Assembly: GCA_004794785.1 (NCBI GenBank)
Contig: SJOL01006393.1
Span: 260,077 to 324,076 of the forward strand
Direction of reading: 5' to 3'
DNA from: Opisthorchis felineus
Lineage: Eukaryota > Platyhelminthes > Trematoda > Opisthorchiida > Opisthorchiidae
Length of the DNA stretch: 64,000 bases
Shown: in pieces, positions 47,747 through 59,464 of the stretch
How positions within the stretch are numbered: position 1 is the first letter of the stretch
Layout: each line of letters begins with the position of its first letter
Notes under the pieces: model-generated
What the model was told of the DNA's origin: nothing
The model's input: only the letters and a program-made list of their open reading frames with translations
The model's database searches: none
Program-made: the position numbers and the translations under genes

Positions 47747-48166
47747 TCATCGGGTTTTAGACATTCTCACATTCATGCAATTCCAGTGTTTCACGGTCTC
47801 GGTTTTTCGAGACTGCCGGACCGGCGCCTTCACTAGACGCAGAAGAGCCAACATCTGGGAATATGAGAGGTGCAAGCTGCAACTTTGCTTTTTATGTGCT
47901 CTACCTTCCTCCCTTATCTCGGTAACGAGGGGAAAAAGCGGAAGGTCTGACGTCCGAATATACGCTTCATTGTTTGCTGTCACACAAGTGGGTGACATGT
48001 TTGACCCATCAATACAGCCGAAGGGCAACACATTTTCAACGGCTGTCATTTCATTTCCGCATGATAGCACTGGCCATGGGTTCCAGGAAACCTCTTCATT
48101 ATGAGACTTTGCAATCCGGCTGGAAGACGGCGGTAATATACACTTACATGCCCAAATAATCATCAT
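47747..48166 (-). pseudogene. Possible Harbinger-type transposase fragment
   Basis: A 139-residue - strand frame contains FGCIDGSNM followed by ANNEAYIRTSD. PIF/Harbinger DDE nucleases have a similar 'GxIDGTHI...P...N..AYINRK' block, whose first D is catalytic. Nothing downstream of it fits the family, and the later conserved D and E were not found. At best this is a fragment; chance similarity remains possible. Confidence 0.3.
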
Positions 48167-50720
48167 GAACTAATAAAACAACTCAATCCCGCAAAAAATC
48201 TCAATGCTTTTCTGACAGACTCTTCGATACGCGAAATTAATCCAACCTAAGGACTCAACAACATTCGTGTAACATATACACCACAACCATCAACATTCAG
48301 CTTTTCTCATTATGGATTAAGAACCCCGGATAAAACGAAAAATGATGGACTATTGACTTTTCTCGAGATCTGCTTATGGTACAACTGCGAAATATCCGTC
48401 CGCATCAACTACTTATGAGTAGCCAGTTTTAACCAGAAGTGTACTAGTTTTCCCGTATTGACGTACGTTACAGCTGGCTATTAAGCCCTGACGCGTTGGA
48501 TGTATCGCCCGTCAAGTCGGCAAGGGTGAATGATGTTTGTTCTTCTACCTGGATTTTCCATTCCACGTCCCGAGTTTACTTACTCATGGTAGCTGTGTTG
48601 ATGTGTCGTCAGATTAGCTGGCTGTTCAGATGTTACGGTGCGCGATAACTTTAGACTCTAGCTTATTCCCAGTAAATATATGCCTCACCATCAATTCAAC
48701 TGCTCCAGGTGAAGTCATGGTCAAAAATTGGCATCTTATTACTGCAGGTCACACCTCCATAACAGTGACGTCCGGGAGAACCCTGCGGAGAGCGGTTATC
48801 CAATCCTCTCTGTTACAGTAGCTTTGATCTCTCCGCGAGTTTGATTGGCATGTGATGAATGCTGAGTTTGTTGAAATCCCGGATGCATCACGCTCTCTCT
48901 CCGGTCATTTATCTTAATCACACTCGAAGCACCGGTATACCGTATCAGTCATCTCAACATATGTTTTTTTTCACTTCCTACCTTGCTGTGTGATGTTCAC
49001 TATTCTTATGGCCCTCTTTGCGAATCACACAATCACGCAGACTGAGGTTCCCCAGTGTAAACTGTTTGTTAGCTGCTTCTGTAGCCAGTTTGATGGACGC
49101 AAGTGTTCATGAAAACAAATGAGTCCGTGCACTAGCTGGTCGACTCAGCTCAACACACAAGATGCTACAACTGGCGCGCATAAGCGTGGATAAAACAGGC
49201 TACGAACCTTCGTTTCAAATCTCGACGATTTCTCATCCTTCCATGCAACTACATTCTCCTACAGCTTAGAAAAAAGCGAAGGTTGTGTACAACAAAACGT
49301 ATCTACCAAAGAGGTCAAAATTTTTGGTCATATTTTTTGTACCCTGAAGAACTGAGCTTGAGGATACACAATTCTCGGTTGGTTCTACTGATGAGCTGCG
49401 TAGATGGGTGTTTCATGGTCTGATCAAATGCTTTCATCTCGGGTGTTTCTCTTCCGAATTATTCAGTTCCTCTTTTGTTGTGTTTACTTAATCCTACGTG
49501 ATCGTTCCTTTAAGTGCTGTCTGGATGCATTTGTTTTTGTAGGACTACTGAATTGGATTTTCTTGTTCTGATGTCCTGTCCTTTAGTATCTACAAGGATA
49601 TTTCTGTTACACAGTCCTTTGATTTGCTTGGTCAATGCGTTAAAGTCGCGTGAGTACAGATGACTGTACGGCGCAGTCGTGTCTGAAGTGGCTAAACGCT
49701 GATTGACTTAGTTTATCAGTGGTGCAAATCAGAGTTTTTACCGATCCATGCTCCATCTTCTCTCGGGGCCAAATAATTCTACCATTATGAGAGATAATGT
49801 TGTTAGATAATTCTTGCTTTATAACGTACTGGTTAGCAGTTTTCCCATGTTTTGATTTTGAGTTCAAACGTTGAATTGCGCGGTGCGGCGAGAAAACATT
49901 CACTAACCTGGGTTGGAGCGATCAATTTTTTGGAACTCTCAGTATCTAAAATGGACCGTTGTTGAGCATCACCAGATAGCAAGAGGCCTTCACCGAATAG
50001 GTCACACAATTTATGACGCTAGAAGATGGCGTGATCCACCGTGCGAATGTTCAAACGTCACACCAGTGCGTTACTTTTGGCGACTATCTTATGCACGTTT
50101 TGGAAAAATAGAACGTGAAGGGTAGAAGATGAGCAAACTTCAAATATTCTCACAAGCAACGGACAAGATATGCATCTCGCAGTTTGTTACAAAAACTGTC
50201 AAACACCGTCACGCACAACCCAGAGTCGTTTTCCTTATGTTACGGATATAGCAATTGCCTGTATATGCCCAATGCATGACTTTTCATCCCCTGCTTCCTT
50301 TGTCTATGAAGGCAGTTCTTGTATACAAAACGGTCACATTGTGCCGTTTTCACCAGAGTCACTTACCTTCTTGAACACACCCAGTCCTCTGTACGAAGAA
50401 CGATAACACCTGTATCATGTTTACAGTATATGCGAATGACCGTCTGTTGTTTATGTGGAAAAGCCCATGTAGTCCAGACAAGGAGTTTTTCGTTTACATA
50501 GGGCGCATAGAAAGAACGAAACATACTTCATGAAGACCAGTTGGTCATACGATCAGTTTTTGCCTGCACAGTGACTCAGCTTGGATAACCTATAACATGT
50601 CCCAGAAAACTGCGTTGTCCTTGATACATTTCATGGGTTTGGACTGCTTTTACCTAAGGACTACGAATAACAATATGATAAATATTTCGGCGGTGGGGAT
50701 AAGTACTCATCGGAACCCTA
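48167..50720. other. Unassigned stretch
   Basis: No supportable coding region, RNA gene or repeat was recognised here. Base composition is unremarkable. Confidence 0.35.
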
Positions 50721-50728
50721 GAAAAAAT

Positions 50729-50761
50729 AATACAATACAATACAATACAATACAATACAAA
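50729..50761. repeat. Pentanucleotide microsatellite (ATACA)n
   Basis: About six uninterrupted AATAC/ATACA units after an A-rich lead-in. Perfect units suggest recent slippage, so the locus is probably length-polymorphic. Confidence 0.93.
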
Positions 50762-51052
50762 CCCGTCTATATAAAATAAGTTTCGAAACTCGCTCAACAA
50801 GATTTTCTATATATAAAACGTAACTAGGCACAGTAAGTAATTTTGCGGAACTCAGCTCTCATTTGCTTTTCATCCGTGACGTTTGGGAGATTTTCTTGTG
50901 CATTTCGTATGTTAGTGACTACTTTCTTCCATCTGAGAAGCCGTTGCTCGAGGATCCAGTCACCACATGTGACTACATGATGTGGGTCCCGTGATTGAAG
51001 GATGAATGGAGCCATATCCTAAGTGCCAATTAATCACACCGCTGATCATCCA

Positions 51053-51225
51053 CCCATGGCCGAGCGGTGGACTGTCAAAAATACTATCCGGGGGGTCGCG
51101 GCTTCGAGACTCGTGAGATACACACTGTTAGCGATTGCCAATAAGGATGAAACAGCTGTGTGGTACTTCTCGGCTTTTCAGCATAGCCTGGATTCGACCA
51201 CAGAACGAAATCTTCATTGAACATA
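51053..51225 (+). repeat. tRNA-derived SINE, copy 3 (different subfamily)
   Basis: TGGCCGAGCGGTGG (51058-51071) is a near-perfect A box of the Ser/Leu tRNA type, and GCGGCTTCGAGACTC (51099-51113) is a B-box-like sequence. The extended tail (GGATGAAACAGCTGTGTGG) is not tRNA. The arm sequences do not close into a cloverleaf, so a functional tRNA is unlikely. Confidence 0.6.
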
Positions 51226-54200
51226 TTGTCCGTTAGCTTGGTAATCCTTTAGTCAGGGGTCTACCCTGTCCAACTATCTCAGCAGTCTTTTAACAATCAG
51301 TTTTATGATGAGACTTATCGAAGACGAATAGTAAACGACCAAAACTCACCACCTAAATCAAACAAAACATGACCTCCAAAAACCAAACAAGTGATTTTCC
51401 AGCAGATTACAATGTCCCATCCACAACCAACCCAGCGAAATTGCACGGAATCAGTACAGCGAAACGGTAAAGCGTTTCTAGCTGGAAACGATCGGTTTTG
51501 TGTGGTAATTGCCTGGGACATAAAAATAACTTAAAAAGCCCCACACAGCTGTTTCTCCAGCGACAACAAATACTGTCTTAATTTGCTGGGCAAAAGTCAC
51601 GGATTTGCTTGGCTGGTTGGTGGTGTAAGAGTGGAAAGTGATTTCATCTTGAAGAGGATGCTACTTGGCCGGACACTTGAAGTAGTTTTAACCATCACTC
51701 CAAGTAACCGAAATATATTCCTTCCTAGCCTCCTGTAATGAGGTCTCCAAAGTGGTTAATTAAATCTGAAGCCACTGGCCGCCTGGACATATCCGTCGAC
51801 AACTTGGTAACTTCACCTCAGAGTACGCCGAGTGCACTTCTCGTCCGGTGGTTTTGTTATGTGTGGCAGTGATCAGCTAGCAAACCGCAAGTCAAATGGC
51901 GTTTTGGAACCAGCAGTTGTAGCGCCTGGCGAAAATTTCAATGTTTGTCTATTTTTTGTCTATTTGCACGCTGGCGTGAATGAGATTCAAATATGACTTG
52001 AAGTTTTCTCATATTTTTGATGTTCTTCTAAGAAGCATACACTGCGAAGTCCGCCAAAAGGCCCAGTTGTGTCCGAGTGTAAGTTGTCAGAAGCATCACT
52101 ATCGGATTAAGATGATACAGCAATGGGTACATGGAGTTGTATTTTGCGGGACGAACCCGAGAGTTCCCCTAGTACTGCGTACTGCCTGAAGACGGAAGAA
52201 CACTAATTTTTACTGGGAGACCACTAGTTTTATTTATGTAAGTGCAGGTTAATTTTTAAGCTTGTTTTTAAGGGTGGTAAAAAACAGTCAAATTTCCCGC
52301 TTCAGGACGGTAACACTTGTCTGTCAAAACATCCTAATGCACACTTCCAATATGTCCGTCAAAAATCGAATAGGCTGAATCTATAATCGAATATACAGTA
52401 TTTGGTAAATGACTTAATTATTGCAGGTCATTTTCGGCTAGGAATGCTGCACAGTTTTCATGCAGAGAAACGCCCCTAATGCGTCGCTCGTAGAAACAAG
52501 CTGTCCTCCAGTGTTTTCCAGTTACTCGATTCTGTAATAACTTGGTTTAGATAAATATGTTTGTTGGTTTGAAAACCGTCAGACTCCAAGGTGTGCCTGC
52601 GGCGGCCACAAAATTCTTCACAAGGAACCTCAGAATTTTGACGATCTGCAGAAACAGTTGTTGTCTCGGGACTGATCATGATTCACTGAATGATCCATAC
52701 GTTATACGGTTAAAAGTAAGGAGTGGGAATACACGAAAAAACGTCCGTTTTATTGGCTGCCAATTGCTTCGTTTGTAGGGCCGTAAAGCGCATACGCAAA
52801 GCCTGCTTAGAGTGCACCTGGTAATTTCAGGTAACGGATGGAAAGATGTCTCGAAAAGAACTTATGTACACCCTGAAATAGATATCTACGCCTCTTCAGC
52901 TTTCCTCTTCTAGTTTCATAAGAAAAAATATGTGAAAGTAACAGAAAGAACAGCAGGTCAAATGAAAAAATTCCTCGCCTTATCCAAGACGTCGGACTGC
53001 AATCTGTATTCGCACTACGCCTTCTTTTGACTTCAAAACTTTTCATATTGGACACCAGGTTGCACTTATTCGTACAAGATGATTCGGATCGAGTTTGGAA
53101 TTGTATTTGTCAGCATGTAAAGGATCTGTACAGTTTTTTTGTACTCTCCTGTCTTACTGCATTATATTACCGATGGAGTTATATTGCTTTTGCAAGATTT
53201 TGGTATAACTGAGCATCTCTTGTTTGATCCTAATTTATCCACTCATGCTGTGGAACTTATACAACCCAGAGTGTGTGAAACAGAGAGGACTGGAAATAAC
53301 CTATTGAGTTGTCATCGTTTTCGGAAATGTTTGGTAACAATCAATGGATTTGGAATATTTTGTTTTCACGTGATTCCAAAGTAACTCTCCGGAATCCTCT
53401 ACAGTTCTCTCGACCATTCGACACTCTCGATGACTATAAACTGTGTAACCGTGAAGCTGTGAAAATCATTTCCTTAAATTCCCTCAAAAAGGCATCGATT
53501 GGTCAAAAGTGGGGGCGTTGAATAAACATTAGACAGGAAAACATAATTAGTTTATAGCCTGGCATATGTACTTCGATGTTAAATCGAAGAATATACCATG
53601 CCAGTCTATGCATCCCATCCCTTTAATGTGCAAAAACGCGCACTAAATGACTTAATCGATCCTTCTTTTAACGGGAAAACGTACAACCACACAAACAGTA
53701 GTTTATGTTGGTTTTGCGTTTGTTTAGATTGGACGCTGTCACGTTAGTGACCAGTGCGCTTTATGACTGCTTTGAGTGTTTGTCGTAGAACGGGGTAGAA
53801 GCACCATCCATCCAGCCAGTTTATGTGTGGATTTATTTCTTTTCTTCGCAAATTATCACAGATTTGTGGAGAAGAGAAATCAATCTTTGCTTTCACGACA
53901 CTAAGCCAACAATTACCTCCAAACGTCACACATTTGTGGGCCGTTCTTGGTGAACTGCTCACCTGTGTCCCAAACAATATTACCAGCCTTCCGTTCGTTT
54001 TTTATTAAGCCGTAGCAAATAAGTGGAAATATCATTGACACCCATTAGTCAAACGTGTAAGTTGAACCGCAATAAAATCATCACTGAACTAACCGAAAAT
54101 CCACTAAGTACAAGTTGTTCCAAACACCTAATAGTAATCCATGCAACCACTCCATGCTCACAGCCATAAGACAGCGTAAGGATACAGAAAACAAAGTTAT

Positions 54201-54600
54201 TGACTTTCCGAATAAAAAAACGAATATGTATATGTTTATATACCATGGTTAAGGTATATCAGATTGAAAATAGTAGATTCTATGCAAACCGTTGTCCGTG
54301 CATAATGTTCACTCATAAACCTATAACGAGTTGCTTGGCTATAACCGTATTCGTATTTATAAACTCTAGATCACTGATTCAACACTACAGTGATTGGTAT
54401 TATAATAACTTTCTCTACCTTGATGGCTCTCCGCAAGACAGCTTTTTGCCACATTCGTTCTTGTTATCCAGTGCGTATATGTGGTATAATATATATTATA
54501 TATTGTACGTATAATACATAAATGTAGACTGAAAACACGTTGTTTTACAGAAGGGTGCTTTCCATATCACATGCTTTTGATAACATCCGGCGTGTCAGCT
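51226..54600. other. Unassigned stretch
   Basis: Mostly short frames on both strands, with AT-rich parts. A region near 51600-51870 has the look of repeat DNA, but I have no second copy to prove it. A strongly AT-rich TATAATATATATTATATAT segment at about 54480-54510 has no assigned function. Confidence 0.3.
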
Positions 54601-54607
54601 GCCTTCT

Positions 54608-54946
54608 TTGAGAAGCTTTATTTTACATTCGGTTTTCACTGGCGAACAACTGAGGTCATTTGACGATTTTGTAGAAGGAAGAAACTGTTTTGTTTTTATC
54701 AAAATTGATGTTTGTGCGTGCACCACAAACGGCAAGACTCAATGGAGTTCTCCCATATTCTGCCTAGTATGGGACGTTCTAATAGACGCAGGTTTGAAAC
54801 TGTTTGGATGTCTAGAGATGAAAGTGCATTCTCCCCAAGATTACAGCACAGCAACAGCGCCTTGTGTTCCTTTGAAGACTTCTGTCAATCTCAACACATA
54901 TTTCGACCTCGGTGTTGTTCAACTAGACGTACTTGATGGATTGTGA
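54608..54946 (+). pseudogene. Possible doublecortin-domain exon fragment, frameshifted
   Basis: The frame contains FTGEQLRSFDDFVEGRN, which resembles the end of a doublecortin (DCX) domain ('...G..v.sldDlvdG..YVc', a tubulin-binding fold). The expected continuation appears to shift to the neighbouring frame near 54712, which encodes a basic segment (CVHHKRQDSMEFSHILPSMG, RRRFETVW). No good acceptor lies immediately upstream. Called a decayed exon; chance is a real alternative. Confidence 0.3.
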
Positions 54947-57900
54947 TTGAATATGATTCACTATAAGTGGCACCTTTAAAGTAATTGCAGTCCCACTAGT
55001 CGGTAAGTCATGGTATCTGTGGGTATCTCGGTTACTTAGTTGCAAATAGTACAACGTAATGAGAACCTCACCAGCCAGCGAATTATGGTTCTTAAACACT
55101 ATTATTATTATTCCATGTCCCAATTCTGCTGCCAACTTCTAGAGAAGCATAACATGAGAAACCATACCTGGGTGTTCATCGCTGAATTAACTAAATCGTG
55201 CCGACAGTTTCTGGATCCTCAGTAGCTTCGTTTTCCCCAAAAGCAGCCCGAATACACTTACCATGGTCAACATATCATAGGAATGCGGCCGTTCTGGATT
55301 GCTGCTAATCGACGACTAGCTAGTTTCTATTCTAGATAATTCAATGCAATCACTCACTGAAAGAAGGACACCGTTTGGAGCTTTATCTCTTCAGTAATCT
55401 GCGATGCAAATTTACCACAAGTAATACTGTTTGCTGGCTGAGCTTACCGCGTTGCACACATCCTAAATGATGAGATTTTAGAACTCAGGAGAATGGCGTG
55501 TAAAATGGCTTAGGAAGCACGCACATCTCCTCTGACGGACATCAAATTAATGCTTTCCTCAGAGACAGTAAATGTGCGCACAAATACGCATGTAAGTACT
55601 CCCGACGAACCGCTGCGGAGAACGCCCAATTGGACTGTCTAATAACACAGGTTTGGGCCTTTTAGAAGCGTGGCTGGTATCAGCTGAACGGTCGATTTTC
55701 AAATTTCTGGAAAAACAAGACACTAGCCCGTCAGCAGTCGGGACTTAAACGGAAATCACACATTCCATAATTCATGTAGGAATTTTGACGATAATCTGAT
55801 GGTATTCCGGAAGATGTCCTTAAGTACGGAGATTTCCCACACAAGATATTCACTTTAGTTGCAACCACAGACAACATTATTTTCTTACCGTGTATTTGAT
55901 ACGCGAGATTTTTAATCCTGTTTCCTTTTAGGAGAAATATGCATCCATGTGTGATTTCATTTCGATGCCAATTTCATTCTTTGAATGTTGACCCGATGCG
56001 CTGAACACCAAAGCAACGAGTACAACTAGCCGCATAAAAGAAGAAATACCGTTTCTGGCGAACTGGCCCTCAACCAGGTTAGAAGGAAAAACGTAGCTGC
56101 AGTTAAAAGCCTATAACGTGATCCAGGCTTCTGGTCGATATACATGTTTCAGTAAAATCCAGAGCCTTCTTGTTAGAAAGGTGATATTGAGAGAAATGTT
56201 TCCGAAACTTTGACAAGTCTCTAATACTATATGAAAGCTTATCATCATCGTTATTGTCCAGAAGTTACTAGATTTTTGCACCTAGATCATAGTAAGCTCG
56301 CTTCCTCAGCACAATCGTTCTTATGACGAGACTGTAGCAGAACTCGGGGTCCTTCGCATCATCTTGAATACTTAAATGTGATAGAACGGCTAGGACTGAC
56401 CAAAATTCTAAGACGGTCTTTACAATACCAAAGTGCTTCTCAAATAAACATGCACATATTACTTGCAAAAGCACAGAATAGCACATTCCACACAATCGTG
56501 TCTTGCATAGTTAATGCAAAACCCGGATTTCATTGTAAAATCCTGATAGTTTATCCTGCTTGACCCTCCTATCTGAGGCGCATCACTTAGCATAAATTTT
56601 AACAAAACCGCAAAGCTGTTCGAAAATACAATTTACCCACTTCACATGGCTCACTGAAATCATAGATCTATGTTTAGTGAATATTTGTTAGTCCATTGAA
56701 GGTGCATCATCCGGTCCACCATGCCTTAGCACATCAATATACTTAACCACTAATGTATATGTCGTAAAAAAATTCTAAAATCTTGGCTTGATAAAGAGTT
56801 GCTTTTTATGCTTCTGTCGGCCACGCCTTCGGCAGACTCAACAATGCCTTGAACAATATGACCACACACCCTCACCTTTGCGTCAGCTTCTGTTTCTGCT
56901 AGCTTACACTTAATTTCCCTAACCCATGAAGAAGCATTCAGACATGTGTCTGCAAACACTTTCATCGCAGTCGGATATCAAAATACACTGTGTGATGGAA
57001 CCCCATGAACCTGTATTTTCTAGCGGAGAAATCGCTAACAGTCAGGACCAATGATGGTGTAAATCTTTATTGTAGTTCGGATTGCTGTTGATTTTTAGCT
57101 AGGGTTGACGATCTGTTTGCAAACGTTTGGTTACCAATCACGGGTGCAGAACCATTGCACGGCTGGTTGGGTATTCCTATTTATACCACTTATAAGAAAT
57201 TTTCTTATATGTCTTGATATGTTTGACTGGGTGAGAGAGCTCTATCGTTATTTCACTCGTCTGCCTCATATTTATATCTTGTCACTGGTATGCGGCCTAA
57301 CTTTGCTTATTTTGGTGGACTGTTAGGCTGTGAAACAGTGGAATGAGCAGTTGTGTCCATGGCACTCAACTCATGGCGCTTTGACAACAATAACCAAAAC
57401 ATGCTAAAAGCCAAACGCACATGGTGACACTGCAAAAACCCGGACCACGTTGGGGTACTATGAGCTTCATATGGTGTGTCGCACTTTTTGAGACCTCGTT
57501 GCTGCGATGCTTGCGTGGATTCGTTGATACAGTTTGATGTATTCTAACCACCATCGGTAACCTGGTCATTTTGAGCGTAATTTTGTAGACTACACACTCC
57601 AAACAAATTGTGTGTATTTGGGACATGGGCGACAGCGGCCCCATTCAAAATAACCTGTCCATTTTTTTCTAGTCGATTTCTAATGAAAACTGAGCGATTC
57701 ATATACAAAACTCATCTGTGTTTGTCAACCGGCAGCTAGTGAGACAGTATCCCCCGATTACGAAATCATCGACGGATTTCAGAAGTCAGGGCTGTGTCAT
57801 ACTTTGTGACTTGTATTACCTCAATACTCCAAGGTCATATTTATGGACCTGTTGGAATGAGAGGTGGCCATTTGATTTTGCCACGAACAGTGCTGGAACA

Positions 57901-58084
57901 ATTCACTCTGTTTTTTATTATATTTATTAGTTCCAATAGGATTCAGCTGGTTTGCGTTTACACAAATTGATGTTTAAGTTAAACGTGAATTTGATGGAGA
58001 CCAAGGGACCACCTCTTTGGAACAAGCAGTGGGCTGTCAAATATTTTGCAACAACCTCGTACGTAATGTAGTGGTTTGTCAAGG
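54947..58084. other. Unassigned stretch
   Basis: No coding region, RNA gene or repeat was supported. A - strand frame at 57366-57644 was examined and no domain was recognised. Confidence 0.35.
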
Positions 58085-58235
58085 AAATGTATCTTAAAAA
58101 TCATCTCAACTGAAATAAGAGGCGTCCTTCATGCAGTATATTCAGCTGAAGAATGTCATAAACGAGAGTTTCAGTTATGCTTCATTTGAGATTCCCGATA
58201 ACACGAGTTTGGTTAGCAAGTGAGTGTACTCCGCC
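58085..58235 (-). repeat. Dispersed repeat R1, copy 3 (block A only)
   Basis: On the - strand it reads CTCTCGTTTATGACATTCTT, CAGCTGAATATACTGCATG and TTATTTCAGTTGAGATGA, matching block A of the copies near 44.3 and 46.3 kb. Block B is absent, which supports A and B being separable units. Confidence 0.7.
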
Positions 58236-59225
58236 GAGTCCTGGAGCATCTTCCGTCAAACTCCTTCCGGTGAGCCTCAAAGTCCACTGAAATTTCTGGG
58301 GGAGGGGTAAAACTTTGAAGGTTGATATGCCAGAAAGTGTTCTGTTTCCAATCTTCTTTTAATCGATAGCACACGAGTTGGAAAAGGGTTTTTCCAGTAA
58401 TGTTCAAAGCTATCCGCCTTTGGGAATCCATCAGCAATGGTTATACGTGCAGCTGGGGTGTGACCGTGTTCAGATGGTGGACACGTATGCACAAACAGAA
58501 TGGACCTTGTGGGTTTTCAGTGTTTTTGTTTAGGGTCATTTCCAGAGAATTAACTTGTTGGTCTATGTAGTGTTCTTTAATTTCCTACTGCCATTTTTGG
58601 GAATGACAGACGTTGTACCTATACCACTCACCAATGAGCGATCACTAGTTCTGGTTCTTCATAGCAATGCTTCCTCAGCTCTTGAAACCTGCAACTCATG
58701 TGGAGTTTTCCAGATGTCATCCAGTTAAACGAAATTGTCTTGTCAGTACAGCCTTGCAAAACGCATTAAGGCCATCTGCAAAAAGCGCATAAACCAACAG
58801 GTGGTACACACCTGATTTCCCCACAGCAACAGCGCGACCAGATTCTCCTGTCATCCTGGTGAACATGGAAGCCAAGGTTTTGGGACTAGTCATCTAGCAG
58901 AAAAACACATGGCGTCGAGTATTATCCCCTATCACTTTCTGAATGAGGAAAAACAGAAGACGATTGCAAGAAGAAAAGTGACACTTTTTTACAAAGAGGT
59001 TTCATGCTAGTAACTTGGATGCTTTTGGCAAACAGGGAACTAGAAAATAAGTTCATGCTGCTTACGGCCTAACTTTCAGCTCTTCCTTTGATGACCGTCC
59101 CTAATAAGACAGCACTGTGGCAGTGGAGGGAGTAAGCTCGACCAAAAAGCCTTCTAGAAGGTGTGGCTTATGATGACAATCACCTCCCTTGCTGAGTTGT
59201 CTTTATTCATATATGCTCTCCCCAG

Positions 59226-59464
59226 ATGACGCAAGAGACAACAAGGTACTCATGGTACGCCATTGTCCAGATAACCTTCTTACTATATATATTAATACAA
59301 ACTGGGTACAAGTAGATTTGTTCAGTTCTGAGGAAGCTCGGCATTTTTTTCCTGTCCGATGCCAATTGAAAGAACTTGTACACAGCGGATGGCTATTTAA
59401 TCAGCTGAGTGTAAATGACATTCAGCTACTGAGGATGGAAATTGAGCTAGCTTATTCTGGTTAA
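59226..59464 (+). CDS. Orphan terminal-exon-like open frame, unknown product
   Basis: It follows a fair acceptor (CATATATGCTCTCCCCAG) in phase 1 and runs 79 residues to TAA at 59462-59464. The sequence is unlike random translation: DNKVLMVRHCPDNLLTIYIN, then EEARHFFPVRCQLKELVHSG and QLSVNDIQLLRMEIELAYSG. It has a folded-domain balance of hydrophobic and acidic residues, but I do not recognise the family. No matching upstream exon was found, so it may be the last exon of a gene lying in 43-59 kb, a retrocopy piece, or chance. Confidence 0.35.

Noticed and set aside
51053..51125. Functional tRNA gene
   Set aside because: The A and B boxes are present but the stems do not pair into a cloverleaf and the sequence continues as a SINE tail.
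54480..54515. TATA-rich segment as a promoter
   Set aside because: It is a long AT run with no initiator, first exon or gene start in the right place.
57366..57644. 92-codon - strand frame
   Set aside because: No family was recognised and there is no second copy in the window.
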